DNA of 64,000 nucleotides from Macrococcoides canis (GTDB taxonomy: Bacteria > Bacillota > Bacilli > Staphylococcales > Staphylococcaceae). The notes beneath the pieces are model-generated. The model saw only the letters and a list, made by a program, of their open reading frames with translations. It searched no databases and was not told where the DNA came from. The stretch lies in contig NZ_CP021059.1 of NCBI RefSeq assembly GCF_002119805.1, positions 930,001-994,000 on the forward strand, given 5' to 3'. Positions 9,600 to 25,570 of this stretch are shown here, piece after piece (position 1 is the first letter of the stretch; each line of letters opens with the position of its first letter). The position numbers and the translations under genes are program-made.

Positions 9600-10124
9600 A
9601 TGGATAAGCGTATTATTCTTGATGACAAGGCAATTGACCGTACGCTGACGCGAATCGCACATGAAATATTAGAGAATAATAAAGGTGCGCACGACCTCGT
9701 ATTACTCGGTATTAGAACGCGTGGTATTTATCTCGCACAACGTATTCAGTCTAAAATTGAGAAGATTGACGGTATTATTGTGCCGACAGGTGTATTAGAT
9801 GTCACGCAATATCGCGATGATGTGACTGACCGCGTCTCTCAGGAAGTTATTGCCTATACGATTGACACAGACATGAATAATAAACATGTCGTCATCGTTG
9901 ATGATGTGCTCTACACTGGAAGAACAGTTCGTGCCTCACTAGATGCGATACTCGATCATGTACGTCCGAAACGTATCAGTTTAGCGACATTAGTAGATAG
10001 AGGACATCGTGAACTTCCGATACGGGCAGACTTTATCGGTAAGAATATTCCGACAGCATTAAGTGAAGAAATCGTTGTGATGCTGGATGAAATTGACGAC
10101 AAAACACAAGTATATATTAAGTAA
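9600..10124 (+). CDS. pyrR: Bifunctional pyr operon attenuator / uracil phosphoribosyltransferase PyrR
   Basis: RNA-binding regulator that senses UMP and promotes termination in the pyr leader; family members also convert uracil and PRPP to UMP. The PRPP-binding motif is [16 protein letters not shown] at about residues 98-113, and [14 protein letters not shown] is also conserved. The start is the ATG at 9600 after TAGGAGGAAC, giving 174 residues; an in-frame upstream codon at 9576 falls inside the terminator stem. It is the first gene of the operon, flanked by attenuators on both sides. Confidence 0.96.
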   Translation: MDKRIILDDKAIDRTLTRIAHEILENNKGAHDLVLLGIRTRGIYLAQRIQSKIEKIDGIIVPTGVLDVTQYRDDVTDRVSQEVIAYTIDTDMNNKHVVIVDDVLYTGRTVRASLDAILDHVRPKRISLATLVDRGHRELPIRADFIGKNIPTALSEEIVVMLDEIDDKTQVYIK

Positions 10125-10125
10125 T

Positions 10126-10213
10126 CCTTTTAAATTGGTACGAGAGACCAGCAAAGGGTTTAAGTGATAACAGACACTTAAGTCTCTTTGCGTACGCAAA
10201 GAGACTTTTTTTA
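10126..10213 (+). promoter_or_regulatory. PyrR-dependent attenuator 2, between pyrR and pyrP
   Basis: A hairpin CCTTT (10126-10130)/AAAGG (10153-10157) with an inner stem TGGT/ACCA presents the loop ACGAGAG (10140-10146). This fits the NGNGAG core of PyrR sites but has U-A rather than C-G at its closing pair. An antiterminator can form from TTTAAGTG and CACTTAAG. The terminator is AAGTCTCTTTGCG (10180-10192) pairing with CGCAAAGAGACTT and ending in TTTTTTT. Confidence 0.85.
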
Positions 10214-10230
10214 TTACATGGAGGGACATT

Positions 10231-12434
<2,204 letters not shown>

Positions 12435-12445
12435 GAGTGTTAAAT

Positions 12446-13729
12446 ATGTCAACTTTATTAAGAGGCGGGAAAGTTTTAGTTAATGGTGAACTTGTTTCAA
12501 AAGATATTCGAATTGAAGATGGGAAAATAGCGGAAATAGGTGAAAATCTTAACGTCTATAATTCAGATATCATTGATCTTAAAGGTAAGTTTGTTACACA
12601 GGGCTTTGTTGATGTGCATGTTCATCTAAGAGAACCTGGTGGTGAACATAAGGAGACGATTGAAACAGGAACACGTGCAGCAGCACGTGGTGGATTTACG
12701 ACGGTTTGTCCGATGCCTAATACACGACCAGTTCCAGATAGTGTCGAACATATTGAAGCATTGAACAAATCGATTAAAGAGAATGCGAAAGTACGTGTAT
12801 TACCTTACGCTTCTATCACTGAACGTCAACTTGGTAAAGACTTAGTTGATTTTAAGGCATTGAAAGAACACGGTGCATTTGCATTTACAGATGACGGTGT
12901 CGGTGTACAGACAGCATCGGTGATGTATGAAGCGATGCAGCAGGCAGCACAGCTTAATATGGCGATTGTCGCACACTGTGAAGATAATTCGCTAATTTAT
13001 GGCGGTGCAATGCATGAAGGAAAAGTATCAAAAGCGCTAAACATCCCTGGCATTCCTTCAATTTGTGAAGCGGTACAGATTGCACGAGATGTGCTTTTAG
13101 CTGAAGCAGCGGACTGTCACTATCATGTGTGCCACGTATCGAGTAAAGAGAGTGTGCGTGTGATTCGTGACGCAAAGCGTGCAGGCATTAAAGTGACAGC
13201 AGAAGTGACACCACATCACCTATTATTAAATGAAACTGCAATTACAGAAGATGATGCGATTCTTAAGATGAATCCACCGCTTCGTAGTGAAGAGGATCAT
13301 CAGGCATTGATCGAAGCATTACTTGACGGAACAATCGACTTTATCGCAACAGACCATGCACCACATGCTGCTGATGAGAAGCAGCAGCCGATGACTAAAG
13401 CACCATTTGGAATCGTGGGCAGTGAAACAGCATTTCCATTGCTATATACGAAATTTGTTAAGAATGGCGACTGGACTTTAAGTCAGCTGATTGACTACTT
13501 AGCAGTAAAACCAGGTGAAGTCTTCGGATTACCTTATGGAAAAGCATTAGAAACTGGAAGTATTGCAGATATCGCTGTTATCGATCTGGACGAGGAATAT
13601 GAAATTAAAGCAGAAGATTTCTTATCAAAATCAAGCAATACACCATTTATCGGAGAACATGTCTATGGCAATGTGAAACTCACACTTGTCGAAGGACAAA
13701 TCGCTTATCAGGAGGGGCAACATGCGTAA
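12446..13729 (+). CDS. pyrC: Dihydroorotase
   Basis: Amidohydrolase that cyclises carbamoyl aspartate to dihydroorotate. The metal-binding [14 protein letters not shown] motif lies near residue 58, followed by [15 protein letters not shown] and [12 protein letters not shown] with the catalytic aspartate. I start at the ATG at 12446, which has AGGAG 8 nt upstream, rather than the GTG at 12437, which overlaps that site; this gives 427 residues. The end overlaps carA by 8 nt. Confidence 0.97.
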   Translation: MSTLLRGGKVLVNGELVSKDIRIEDGKIAEIGENLNVYNSDIIDLKGKFVTQGFVDVHVHLREPGGEHKETIETGTRAAARGGFTTVCPMPNTRPVPDSVEHIEALNKSIKENAKVRVLPYASITERQLGKDLVDFKALKEHGAFAFTDDGVGVQTASVMYEAMQQAAQLNMAIVAHCEDNSLIYGGAMHEGKVSKALNIPGIPSICEAVQIARDVLLAEAADCHYHVCHVSSKESVRVIRDAKRAGIKVTAEVTPHHLLLNETAITEDDAILKMNPPLRSEEDHQALIEALLDGTIDFIATDHAPHAADEKQQPMTKAPFGIVGSETAFPLLYTKFVKNGDWTLSQLIDYLAVKPGEVFGLPYGKALETGSIADIAVIDLDEEYEIKAEDFLSKSSNTPFIGEHVYGNVKLTLVEGQIAYQEGQHA

Positions 13730-14816
13730 ACAAAGATATCTAGTATTAGAGGATGGCACGACATTTAAAGGGTACAGATTTGGAAGCGACAAAGAAGTAG
13801 TAGGTGAAATCGTATTTAATACTGCGATGACAGGTTATCAGGAGACATTATCTGATCCGTCATATACAGGACAAATTATCACATTCACTTATCCGTTGAT
13901 CGGGAACTATGGTATTAACCGTGATGACTTCGAAACGTTAAATCCTTCTCTTAAAGGGATGGTTGTACGTGAAGCATGTGATTTACCGAGTAACTTCCGC
14001 AATATGGCGACACTCGACGAAACGTTAAAAAGCTATGACGTTCCTGGTATCGACGGTGTTGATACGAGAAAGTTAACGCGTATTATTCGTCAGCACGGGG
14101 TACTGAAAGCTGCCATCATCAATGATGAAAAAGATATTGATGCCACAATTGAACGTTTGAAAGTAGAATCGCTACCAACTGATGAAGTTGCACAAGTTTC
14201 AACGAAAAGTGCATATGTATCTACAGGAAATGATCTGCGTGTCGTGCTGATTGACTTCGGAAAGAAAGAAAACATTGTGCGTGAACTGAACTTACGTGGC
14301 TGTGACGTAACGGTGATGCCATATACAACAACTGCTGAAGAGATTATCAGGCTTCGACCGGACGGTGTAATGCTGTCGAACGGACCTGGGAACCCAGAAG
14401 TAGTAACTGAAGGAATCGAAATGATAAAAGGGATTTTAGGAAAAGTGCCATTCTTCGGTATATGTCTAGGTCATCAGCTCTTTGCACTCGCAAGTGGTGC
14501 AACGACATTCAAGATGAAATTTGGACACCGTGGTGCAAACCATCCGGTGAAAAACTTAGCGACAGGTAAGATTGAAATCACATCTCAGAACCATGGATAC
14601 TCAGTAGATCCGGAATCAATCAAGAATACAGAGCTGGAAATCACACATACAGCTTTAAATGATGGAACAGTAGAAGGACTGAAGCATAAGTCATTACCTG
14701 CATTCTCTGTGCAGTATCACCCAGAAGCTTCACCTGGTCCACATGATCCAAACTATTTATTTGATCAGTTTATCGATTTAATGAAAGAAAATAAGGAGCG
14801 TGTCACAAATGCCTAA
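13722..14816 (+). CDS. carA: Carbamoyl-phosphate synthase, small (glutaminase) subunit
   Basis: Class I glutamine amidotransferase subunit that supplies ammonia to CarB. The catalytic cysteine lies in [19 protein letters not shown], and the His/Glu of the triad in [12 protein letters not shown]. The N-terminal half has the usual [20 protein letters not shown]. The start is the ATG at 13722 after AGGAGGGG, giving 364 residues. It overlaps pyrC by 8 nt and carB by 8 nt, so the three are translationally coupled. Confidence 0.97.
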   Translation: MRKQRYLVLEDGTTFKGYRFGSDKEVVGEIVFNTAMTGYQETLSDPSYTGQIITFTYPLIGNYGINRDDFETLNPSLKGMVVREACDLPSNFRNMATLDETLKSYDVPGIDGVDTRKLTRIIRQHGVLKAAIINDEKDIDATIERLKVESLPTDEVAQVSTKSAYVSTGNDLRVVLIDFGKKENIVRELNLRGCDVTVMPYTTTAEEIIRLRPDGVMLSNGPGNPEVVTEGIEMIKGILGKVPFFGICLGHQLFALASGATTFKMKFGHRGANHPVKNLATGKIEITSQNHGYSVDPESIKNTELEITHTALNDGTVEGLKHKSLPAFSVQYHPEASPGPHDPNYLFDQFIDLMKENKERVTNA

Positions 14817-17800
14817 ACGTAATGATATTAAAACAATTCTCGTAATCGGTTCGGGTCCAATCATTATTGGACAAGCAGCAGAGTTTGACTATGCAGGTAC
14901 ACAAGCATGTCTTGCTTTAAAAGAAGAAGGTTATAAAGTCATCCTTGTGAACTCAAATCCAGCGACAATCATGACGGATACGGAAATTGCAGATAAAGTT
15001 TATATCGAACCGTTAACATTAGACTTTGTCGCACGTATTATCCGTAAGGAGCAGCCAGATGCATTACTGCCGACACTTGGTGGACAGACAGGATTAAACA
15101 TGGCAGTTCAGCTGCATGAAGCGGGAATTCTGGAAGAAAATAATGTTACGTTGCTCGGAACGAAGCTATCTTCAATTGAACAAGCGGAAGACAGAGATTT
15201 ATTCCGTAACTTAATGAATGAATTGAATGAACCCGTTCCTGAAAGTGATATCGTCAATACGGTTCAGCAGGCGATTGATTTTGCGACAAGTATCGGTTAT
15301 CCGGTAATCGTACGCCCAGCGTTCACGATGGGGGGTACAGGAGGTGGTATTTGTCACGATGAAAAAGAACTTGTTGAAATCGTGACAAATGGTCTGAAAT
15401 ACTCACCGGTGACACAGTGTCTAATCGAGAAATCCATTGCAGGCTATAAAGAAATTGAATATGAAGTAATGCGTGACTCAAATGATAATGCCATCGTTGT
15501 ATGTAATATGGAGAATATCGATCCAGTCGGGATTCATACAGGAGACTCGATCGTTGTTGCACCGAGTCAGACGTTAACAGACAAAGAGTACCATATGTTA
15601 CGTGACGTATCGCTGAAGATTATCCGTGCATTAGGGATAGAAGGTGGATGTAACGTACAGCTTGCCCTGGACCCGCATTCTTTCAACTATTACATTATAG
15701 AAGTAAACCCACGTGTATCTCGTTCATCTGCACTCGCATCTAAAGCAACAGGTTATCCAATCGCGAAACTTGCAGCAAAGATTGCCGTAGGACTTACGCT
15801 TGATGAAATGATGAACCCAGTTACAGGTACAAGCTATGCAGCATTTGAACCAGCACTTGATTACGTTGTATCTAAGATACCGCGTTTCCCATTCGATAAG
15901 TTTGAAAAAGGTGAACGTGTGCTAGGTACGCAGATGAAAGCGACTGGTGAAGTTATGGCGATCGGTCGAACATATGAAGAATCATTGCTTAAAGCAATAC
16001 GTTCGTTAGAGTATGGTGTACATCACCTTGGATTACCAAATGGTGAAGACTTTGAACTAGACTTCATTAAACAACGTATCAGTGAACAAGATGATGAGCG
16101 ACTCTTCTTCATCGGAGAAGCAATTCGACGTGGTGTGACATTAGAAGAGATCCATGAGATGACACAAATTGATTATTTCTTCTTAAACAAGTTCCAGCAT
16201 ATCATTGATATCGAGCATGACTTAAAAGACAATGTCGGTGATATTGATCACTTAGTCTGGGCTAAGAAATACGGATTCAGTGATAAAGTGATTGCACATC
16301 GCTGGAATATGACAGAAAAAGAGATCTATGATATCCGTCATGCAAACAATATCCTGCCTGTATACAAAATGGTGGATACATGTGCATCTGAGTTTGAATC
16401 AAATACACCTTACTTCTACGGCACATATGAAACTGAAAATGAATCTATTCGTTCTGATAAGAAGAAGGTTGTCGTTCTTGGATCTGGCCCAATCCGTATC
16501 GGTCAAGGGGTAGAGTTTGACTATGCAACAGTACATGCTGTATGGGCGATTCGTGAAGCGGGTTATGAAGCAATTATCATTAATAATAACCCTGAGACAG
16601 TTTCAACAGACTTCTCGATTTCAGATAAACTGTATTTCGAACCATTAACGGAAGAAGATGTGATGAACATCATTAATCTAGAGCAACCTGAAGGTGTGGT
16701 TGTACAGTTCGGTGGACAGACAGCGATTAACTTAGCTGAGAAATTAACGAAATACGGTGTTAAAGTATTAGGAACATCTTTAGAAAACCTGGACCGTGCA
16801 GAAGACCGTAAAGAATTCGAAGCGTTAATGCAAAGAATTGAAATCCCGCAGCCACTTGGAAAAACTGCAACATCTGTTGAAGAAGCAGTGAGCAATGCGA
16901 ATTATATCGGTTATCCTGTCCTTGTTCGTCCGTCATACGTACTTGGTGGTCGTGCAATGGAAATCGTATATAACGAAGAAGAACTGATCAACTACATGAC
17001 GCAGGCTGTTAAAGCAAGTCCTGAACATCCAGTTCTCATCGATAGATACTTAACAGGAAAAGAGATTGAAGTCGATGCAATATGTGATGGGGACACAGTG
17101 GTAATCCCAGGTATTATGGAACACATTGAACGCGCAGGAGTACACTCAGGTGACTCTATCGCAGTCTATCCGCCACAAACATTGACTGAAGCTCAAATTG
17201 CGACGTTAGAAGATTACACGAAACGTTTAGCACACGGATTAGAGATTAAAGGATTGCTTAATATCCAGTTTGTTATCAGTAATGATGAAGTGTTCGTACT
17301 TGAAGTAAATCCAAGAGCAAGTCGTACGGTACCATTCTTAAGTAAGATTACGGATGTTCCGATGGCAAACTTGGCGATGAAAGCAATATTAGGTGAATCA
17401 CTTACATCTAAAGGGTATCAAGATGGACTTGTACCATTTAAAGAAGGTGTGTATGTAAAAGCACCTGTATTCAGTTTCTCTAAACTGAAAAATGTAGATA
17501 TTACATTAGGACCTGAAATGAAGTCGACAGGTGAAGTAATGGGTAAAGATATTACTTTAGAAAAAGCTTTATATAAAGGACTCGTAGCAAGCGGCTTACA
17601 AGTGAAAGATCATGGAACTGTATTAATCACTGTTGCTGATAAGGATAAGCAGGAGGCGTTAAGTCTTGCAAAACGTTTCCATGAAGTAGGCTACCGTATC
17701 ATGGCTACAAGTGGTACTGCTAAATTACTTAAAGAAAATAATATTCCAGTCGTTGAAGTGAGTAAGATCGGCAGTGAATTTAACTTACTCGATGTTATTC

Positions 17801-17982
17801 GTGATGGACATGTACAGATTGTCATCAATACGATGACAAAAGGTAAACAAATCGAACGTGATGGCTTCCAGATTCGTCGCGATTCAGTAGATAATGGTGT
17901 ACCATGTTTAACATCACTTGATACTGCACGTGCGTTATTAGAAGTAATTGAAAGCATGACATTTAATATGAATCAAATGTAG
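14809..17982 (+). CDS. carB: Carbamoyl-phosphate synthase, large subunit
   Basis: Makes carbamoyl phosphate from bicarbonate, glutamine-derived ammonia and two ATP, feeding pyrimidine and possibly arginine synthesis. It has two homologous ATP-grasp halves, each starting with a [11 protein letters not shown]- or [11 protein letters not shown]-type motif (about residues 10 and 555). The C-terminal MGS-like allosteric domain begins at about residue 930. I choose the ATG at 14809 after AAGGAG, giving 1057 residues. Being in the pyr operon, it is expected to be the pyrimidine-regulated copy. Confidence 0.98.
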   Translation: MPKRNDIKTILVIGSGPIIIGQAAEFDYAGTQACLALKEEGYKVILVNSNPATIMTDTEIADKVYIEPLTLDFVARIIRKEQPDALLPTLGGQTGLNMAVQLHEAGILEENNVTLLGTKLSSIEQAEDRDLFRNLMNELNEPVPESDIVNTVQQAIDFATSIGYPVIVRPAFTMGGTGGGICHDEKELVEIVTNGLKYSPVTQCLIEKSIAGYKEIEYEVMRDSNDNAIVVCNMENIDPVGIHTGDSIVVAPSQTLTDKEYHMLRDVSLKIIRALGIEGGCNVQLALDPHSFNYYIIEVNPRVSRSSALASKATGYPIAKLAAKIAVGLTLDEMMNPVTGTSYAAFEPALDYVVSKIPRFPFDKFEKGERVLGTQMKATGEVMAIGRTYEESLLKAIRSLEYGVHHLGLPNGEDFELDFIKQRISEQDDERLFFIGEAIRRGVTLEEIHEMTQIDYFFLNKFQHIIDIEHDLKDNVGDIDHLVWAKKYGFSDKVIAHRWNMTEKEIYDIRHANNILPVYKMVDTCASEFESNTPYFYGTYETENESIRSDKKKVVVLGSGPIRIGQGVEFDYATVHAVWAIREAGYEAIIINNNPETVSTDFSISDKLYFEPLTEEDVMNIINLEQPEGVVVQFGGQTAINLAEKLTKYGVKVLGTSLENLDRAEDRKEFEALMQRIEIPQPLGKTATSVEEAVSNANYIGYPVLVRPSYVLGGRAMEIVYNEEELINYMTQAVKASPEHPVLIDRYLTGKEIEVDAICDGDTVVIPGIMEHIERAGVHSGDSIAVYPPQTLTEAQIATLEDYTKRLAHGLEIKGLLNIQFVISNDEVFVLEVNPRASRTVPFLSKITDVPMANLAMKAILGESLTSKGYQDGLVPFKEGVYVKAPVFSFSKLKNVDITLGPEMKSTGEVMGKDITLEKALYKGLVASGLQVKDHGTVLITVADKDKQEALSLAKRFHEVGYRIMATSGTAKLLKENNIPVVEVSKIGSEFNLLDVIRDGHVQIVINTMTKGKQIERDGFQIRRDSVDNGVPCLTSLDTARALLEVIESMTFNMNQM

Positions 17983-17993
17983 GGGGTCTATTG

Positions 17994-20350
<2,357 letters not shown>

Positions 20351-20361
<11 letters not shown>

Positions 20362-20962
20362 AGAAATTGCAAAAGCATTGCTAGAAATTGAAGCAGTATC
20401 ATTACAGCCAAATGACATGTTTACATGGTCATCTGGAATTAAAAGTCCAATTTACTGTGATAATCGTCTGACGATGAGTTATCCTGCGGTACGAGATCAG
20501 ATTGCCGAAGGTTTAAAATCATTGATCGAAACGCATTTCAGTGATGCAGAAGTATTAGCAGGAACAGCGACTGCAGGTATTCCACATGCAGCATTTACGG
20601 CACAGAAGATGAACTTACCGATGAGCTATGTACGTTCATCAAGTAAAAAACATGGCAAAGGGAATCAGATAGAAGGACGTGTCCTTGAAGGACAGAAGGT
20701 TGTTGTTGTAGAAGATCTAATTTCTACAGGCGGCTCAGCAATCGAAGCAGCTGATGCTTTAACAGCGCATGGCGCAGACGTACTAGGCATCGTCGCAATA
20801 TTTACGTATGGTTTAACTAAAGGTAAAGAAAGATTAGCTGAAGCAGGATATTCATATTATACGCTATCTGACTTCGATAATCTCGTTGAGGTTGCAAGTG
20901 AAACAGGAAAGATTGAACAAAGTGATATTGAAGGATTAATCAACTGGCGCGATAACTTATAA
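20351..20962 (+). CDS. pyrE: Orotate phosphoribosyltransferase
   Basis: Transfers phosphoribose from PRPP to orotate to give OMP. The PRPP-binding signature [17 protein letters not shown] is at about residues 117-133, and [13 protein letters not shown] lies upstream of it. The 203 residues are typical. It is the last gene of the pyr operon and is followed by a strong terminator. Confidence 0.97.
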
Positions 20963-20970
20963 GCAAAAAG

Positions 20971-21014
20971 GAACTGTTTAATGTATACTAACATTAAACA
21001 GTTTCTTATTTTTT
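20971..21014 (+). terminator. Terminator at the end of the pyr operon
   Basis: GAACTGTTTAATGT (20971-20984) pairs with ACATTAAACAGTTTC (20991-21005), one base bulged, followed by a T-rich run to 21014. Confidence 0.88.
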
Positions 21015-21025
21015 GAGGTGATAGA

Positions 21026-21745
21026 ATGGGGAAATGGGACCACATCAATAAGTTTATTAAAGAAGATGATGACAAGAAGAATGTCGTCAACTATTCATCA
21101 GATAAACAACATGCCAAAGTCAGCAAAAGACAAAAGTTAATTGCACAAGTAAAGAAACCGATTGAAGAATTTGATTATCATATCGATTCTTTTATGAATT
21201 ATGCTTACCGTTCATTTGTCATGCCGAATAAAATAATTGATAACAGCAAAAGCAGTAAATATTTTTATTTTGCTTTTATTAACTACTGTATCTTCTTATG
21301 TATGCTTTATCTGCTTGGTGCATTCCATCTGCATACGTTTAATAACATGGAAGGGATAAATTATGTCATCAGCGGTGGCACATTTGCTTTAATCGCTATA
21401 TTAATGACGTATTTAATTCAGATGCTTGCTTTAAATCGAAGCAATAACTTCTACAAAGTATTTGTAGATACGATCAGTTATTATACGCTGTACAATTTCT
21501 TTATGTTCATCGAGCTCTTAAGTGTCTATCTATATCCCGAATTCGTTATGATCATCTATACGATACGCTTTTTAATTATTATGACCGTGCCGATAAAACT
21601 CTTCTTTACGTATAAGGAGATGAACAAGATAGAGATTGATGTGTTCCCGTTGCATATTATTTTTATCATCATTATGGTCAGCTATATTTATATTACGAGA
21701 GATATGCCGTGGCTGAACTTCTTTAAGTTTGTTCCCGAACAGTAA
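21026..21745 (+). CDS. Uncharacterised membrane protein
   Basis: I do not recognise this 239-residue protein. It has a polar, lysine-rich N-terminal part (about residues 1-75). Four to five hydrophobic segments follow, at roughly 78-98, 112-137, 150-175, 177-195 and 208-225, so it is an integral membrane protein with a cytoplasmic N-terminal arm by the positive-inside rule. No enzymatic motif is seen. A GAGGTG ribosome binding site overlaps the T-run of the pyr terminator and no separate promoter is evident, so expression may depend on read-through. A bidirectional terminator follows. Confidence 0.75.
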   Translation: MGKWDHINKFIKEDDDKKNVVNYSSDKQHAKVSKRQKLIAQVKKPIEEFDYHIDSFMNYAYRSFVMPNKIIDNSKSSKYFYFAFINYCIFLCMLYLLGAFHLHTFNNMEGINYVISGGTFALIAILMTYLIQMLALNRSNNFYKVFVDTISYYTLYNFFMFIELLSVYLYPEFVMIIYTIRFLIIMTVPIKLFFTYKEMNKIEIDVFPLHIIFIIIMVSYIYITRDMPWLNFFKFVPEQ

Positions 21746-21750
21746 TACAT

Positions 21751-21800
21751 TATAAAAATAAGCACTTGAAACCTTTAACGTTTCAAGTGCTTATTTTATA
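21751..21800. terminator. Bidirectional terminator between convergent genes
   Basis: ATAAGCACTTGAAAC and GTTTCAAGTGCTTAT form a perfect 15-bp stem with a 7-nt loop, flanked by A-rich and T-rich runs so that it can end transcription both ways, for the membrane protein and for pgcA. Confidence 0.9.
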
Positions 21801-21804
21801 GTGT

Positions 21805-23460
21805 TTAATTAAAGAATGCATTGTTCATTTCTTGTGCAAGTGACGCGATATCATCAGTAATCAGTGATACGTATAGTTTTATCTTCGGCTCCGTACCAGA
21901 TGGGCGTAACGCAATCCAGCCATTATCAAAGTGAAACTTTAATACATCAGCTTTCGGAAGATCGATCTTTGTTTCAGAACCTTCAGAATAGGAAGTCTGT
22001 GCAAGATAATCATCTACACGAATAACTTTCTGACCTGCGATTTCAGAAGGGAAGTCTGCTCTAGTATCGTTCATTATCTTTTCGATATGTGCTTTACCTT
22101 CCTGACCTTCAAACGTATGTGAGAACAATTGCTCCTGATAATGACCATATCTAGAATAAATATCATTCATCTCATCTACAATTGTACGCTGTTCATTCTT
22201 CAGCTCACTTGCCAGTTTGATTATGAGCGGTACTATCTGTACGGCATCTTTATCACGTACAAATGGCCCGGCCATATATCCATAACTTTCTTCGTAGCCG
22301 AATATATAGTTATACTCAGATGTACTTTCAAACTGTGCAATCTTTTCCGCGATAAATTTAAAACCTGTTAACACATCGAACATTTTCACATTGTTCGCTT
22401 CAGCAATCTTACGTCCAAGTTCACTTGTTACGATTGATTTTACTGCAGCACGATTTTTAAGAGATTCAGTGGACTGAATTCTGTAGTGGAGCAGTAGAGC
22501 ACCTATCTGGTTTCCATTGAAATAATGAAGCTTGCCATCTACATGTGCAACAATACCCATACGATCGGCATCTGGATCAGTTGCAATCAGAAGGTCGGCA
22601 TTTGAGGATTTCGCATATTTGACAGCCATATCAAATGCATCATGATCTTCTGGATTAGCAGATTTCACAGATGTAAAATCACCATCTGGAATGGCCTGTT
22701 CCTTAACCACTTCATATTGCGTAAAGTTAAGCGCATCTAAAAGTTCCGGTACGATAGGTACACTCGTACCATGTAAACTTGTAAAAACAACTTTAAGATC
22801 AGATGCCGGGATATCTTCTACAAGTGAAATAACTTCTGATTTATAGGCATCGATTATCTTGTCATCTAAATATTCAATCATGTTTCGTTGTAACAGTTCA
22901 TCTTTATTCGAATGCTTAAGGGCAAAAATATCATCAATATCATCGATAAAAGCACTTACTCTTTGTGAAGCTTCAAGTGCCAGCTGTCCGCCATCTGGAC
23001 CATAGATCTTTATTCCGTTATATTCAGGTGGATTGTGGCTTGCAGTGATCATTACACCTGCATCCGTATTTAAGTGACGCACAGCAAAAGACAGTTCAGG
23101 TGTCGTATGATATCTGTCGAAGATATACGTCTTAACATTATGATGACCTAATACTTCAGCAATTGTATCACAGAATTCAGGCGAGAAATGTCTCGTATCA
23201 TAAGCAATGACCACGCTTGGGTCTTCTTTAAGTTCAGTAAGATACTGTGCAAGACCTGTTGCGACTTTCTGAACCGTGAATTTATTCAGACGGTTTGGCC
23301 CGAGTCCAATCTTACCTCGTATACCGGCTGTACCGAAAGATAAGTTACCAACATACCCCTCTTTTTTATCTTGTTCGGATAACTTTTCATAAGCTTCAAT
23401 ACTGATTAAACTATCATCGATATGTGATTCCCAAGTACTTTGATTTGTCAAATGTCCCAT
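21805..23460 (-). CDS. pgcA: Phosphoglucomutase (alpha-D-phosphohexomutase family)
   Basis: Interconverts glucose 6-phosphate and glucose 1-phosphate. The catalytic serine loop is TASHNPPEYNGIKIYG, the metal loop is DPDADR, and the substrate-binding GYEESYG and the C-terminal RPSGTEPKIKLY complete the four-domain pattern. Length is 551 residues. The annotated ATG lies directly after AAGGAG; a TTG three codons later has better spacing (9 nt) and may be the true start. The neighbouring glycogen genes suggest it links glycogen to glycolysis, though it would also supply UDP-glucose for teichoic acid and glycolipid synthesis. Confidence 0.95.
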   Translation of the reverse strand: MGHLTNQSTWESHIDDSLISIEAYEKLSEQDKKEGYVGNLSFGTAGIRGKIGLGPNRLNKFTVQKVATGLAQYLTELKEDPSVVIAYDTRHFSPEFCDTIAEVLGHHNVKTYIFDRYHTTPELSFAVRHLNTDAGVMITASHNPPEYNGIKIYGPDGGQLALEASQRVSAFIDDIDDIFALKHSNKDELLQRNMIEYLDDKIIDAYKSEVISLVEDIPASDLKVVFTSLHGTSVPIVPELLDALNFTQYEVVKEQAIPDGDFTSVKSANPEDHDAFDMAVKYAKSSNADLLIATDPDADRMGIVAHVDGKLHYFNGNQIGALLLHYRIQSTESLKNRAAVKSIVTSELGRKIAEANNVKMFDVLTGFKFIAEKIAQFESTSEYNYIFGYEESYGYMAGPFVRDKDAVQIVPLIIKLASELKNEQRTIVDEMNDIYSRYGHYQEQLFSHTFEGQEGKAHIEKIMNDTRADFPSEIAGQKVIRVDDYLAQTSYSEGSETKIDLPKADVLKFHFDNGWIALRPSGTEPKIKLYVSLITDDIASLAQEMNNAFFN

Positions 23461-23530
23461 CTCCTTATATAGATTAACTTCATTAAATCATGAATTAAAT
23501 ACATCGACCACTGATATGCTGATATTTTAT

Positions 23531-25570
23531 TCAAAATTCTTTTTTAAGTAGCAGACATTGGTATGGATTTAATGTCACTTGTGATTGGACGAACTTCTGT
23601 TGAAGACTTTCATTCGTCAATACTACTTCATATTTACCCATTCTTGGCAAGTTCAAGTCATAATTGATCGCTCCTGGATTAAAAAGTAGTATGAACTCAT
23701 CTCTTCTATCGAAAAGTAATATTCCAAGTAGAGGCTGGTCAATATCCAGCTGTATGATACGCTTCACCTTATCTTCAAATGACTGCGTCTTAAATATTTC
23801 ATAGGAGCGTTTTATTTTTATTGCTTGTTTGATGACATCAAGTTCTTTGTCATATTTGATTCTTCTGTTCCAGTCAATTCTATTGATGAAATCACTTAAG
23901 TTGTATGTATTACCATGTCCGTATTTCGTTCTGTAAAACTCCTGACCTGCATGGATGAAAGGTGTTCCAAGAGATAAGATGGTGAATACAGTGATCATCT
24001 GATGAATTTTATGCTGTGACTGTAGATCCGCAGCAGTCGTATAATTAATGCGATCAAATAATGTATGGTTATCATGTACTTCTGCATAGTTGATCGACTG
24101 TACAGCAGGGATACCTGACTGTCCTGTGAAAAGCGAGAACATTCTTTCATAGTATTTACCTTTTCCGTTGAAATAGCCACGATCCTTAAGGTCGAAATTA
24201 TTTCCTTTTAATGTATCACGAAAGAAATCGTTAAAAAAATGAACTTCAGGAACTTGATCGATATTTTCGTGAATGGTCTTTATGGCATCAGGCATGGCGC
24301 TATAAAGATTCCATCCTTCACCTAGGATAAAACCGTATTTATTCTTATCTTTAATTAATGTTTCGATATGCTGCATCGTCTTAATATCAATCACACCCAT
24401 CAAATCAAAACGGAAACCATCAATCTTAAATGTATCGATATAATATTCTATCGTATCCAGTATATATTTGCGCATCATGACACGTTCGGTCTTGATATCA
24501 TTACCGACACCAGTACCATTACTTAATGTGCCATCTCCATGATAGCGGAAATAATATCCAGGCACGAGCTGTTCAAATGGAGAAGTCTCCATCTTATATA
24601 CATGATTAAAGACGACATCTAAAATAACACCCATACCAGATCCATGATATTTCTGTACTACCATCTTTAATTCTTCGATGCGCCTCGCGGGATGTAGTGC
24701 ATCCGTAGAATAACTGCCATCAATCGTCTGATAGAAGTCCGGGTCATATCCCCAGTTGTAATTCGACATGAAATCAATATCATCAACTCGAGCGAAATCA
24801 TTTACGGGTAGTAATTCGATATGACTGACACCTAATGATTTTATATAATCGAAACCAGTACTATGACCCGTATGCGTCTGAGTTCCTTCTTCGATTAATC
24901 CTAATAGTTTACCTTTATGCTGTATGCCACTATTAGGATGCATCGAAATATCTCTCGTGTGAACTTCATAGATTACGACATCGTTACGTTCAATTTCAGG
25001 AAATTGAGAAGGGAAGTCCTGAACTTGATTCAAATCGATGACAACACTTTTCGTACTATTGACTGTTAACCCTTTAGCATATGGATCGTTCACTCTTATT
25101 GTTTTGTTGTTGAGCAATACTTCATATTGATAGGAAATGCCATGGAGATTACTATCGATTACTACCGTGTATGTACCATTGTCCTTACGTGTCATTTCAT
25201 ACGTATTGTGATCTGTCACAACCGATATCGATTGTGCAACTGGTGACCATACGGAAAATGTCGTCTTATTATCTTCAATCGTTGCACCGAGTGTTTCGTC
25301 AGGTGCACTGAATACAGATTCAAAACTAGAAGTTCTCGTGATGTCACCGATAAATAATGGTATTTCTTGTCCATCATATAATATATGATATGCTTGAGAC
25401 AGTCGTATAGGATGTGACATTTTCAATTTATAATAGTAGCTATTTTCAAGCTTAAATTGTTCCAGTAATTCAAGTGAGAAAATACCATCGTTATCGATTT
25501 GAAAAGGGCCATCTAACTGTACTTCTGACTGAACTGTTATAAGATTAAAATCATCAATATAAGCTTGCAA
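23531..25570 (-). CDS. pulA: Type I pullulanase (glycogen debranching, intracellular)
   Basis: GH13 enzyme hydrolysing alpha-1,6 branches. The type I pullulanase signature YNWGYDPDFY is present. The catalytic residues lie in GFRFDLMG (nucleophile), GEGWNLY (acid/base) and AEVHDNHTLFDR. A CBM48-like domain lies at about residues 95-180. There is no signal peptide, so it should act on internal glycogen. The start is TTG, 8 nt after AGGAGG, giving 679 residues. It is divergent from glgBCDAP and is probably co-transcribed with pgcA, 70 nt downstream. Confidence 0.93.
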   Translation of the reverse strand: MQAYIDDFNLITVQSEVQLDGPFQIDNDGIFSLELLEQFKLENSYYYKLKMSHPIRLSQAYHILYDGQEIPLFIGDITRTSSFESVFSAPDETLGATIEDNKTTFSVWSPVAQSISVVTDHNTYEMTRKDNGTYTVVIDSNLHGISYQYEVLLNNKTIRVNDPYAKGLTVNSTKSVVIDLNQVQDFPSQFPEIERNDVVIYEVHTRDISMHPNSGIQHKGKLLGLIEEGTQTHTGHSTGFDYIKSLGVSHIELLPVNDFARVDDIDFMSNYNWGYDPDFYQTIDGSYSTDALHPARRIEELKMVVQKYHGSGMGVILDVVFNHVYKMETSPFEQLVPGYYFRYHGDGTLSNGTGVGNDIKTERVMMRKYILDTIEYYIDTFKIDGFRFDLMGVIDIKTMQHIETLIKDKNKYGFILGEGWNLYSAMPDAIKTIHENIDQVPEVHFFNDFFRDTLKGNNFDLKDRGYFNGKGKYYERMFSLFTGQSGIPAVQSINYAEVHDNHTLFDRINYTTAADLQSQHKIHQMITVFTILSLGTPFIHAGQEFYRTKYGHGNTYNLSDFINRIDWNRRIKYDKELDVIKQAIKIKRSYEIFKTQSFEDKVKRIIQLDIDQPLLGILLFDRRDEFILLFNPGAINYDLNLPRMGKYEVVLTNESLQQKFVQSQVTLNPYQCLLLKKEF

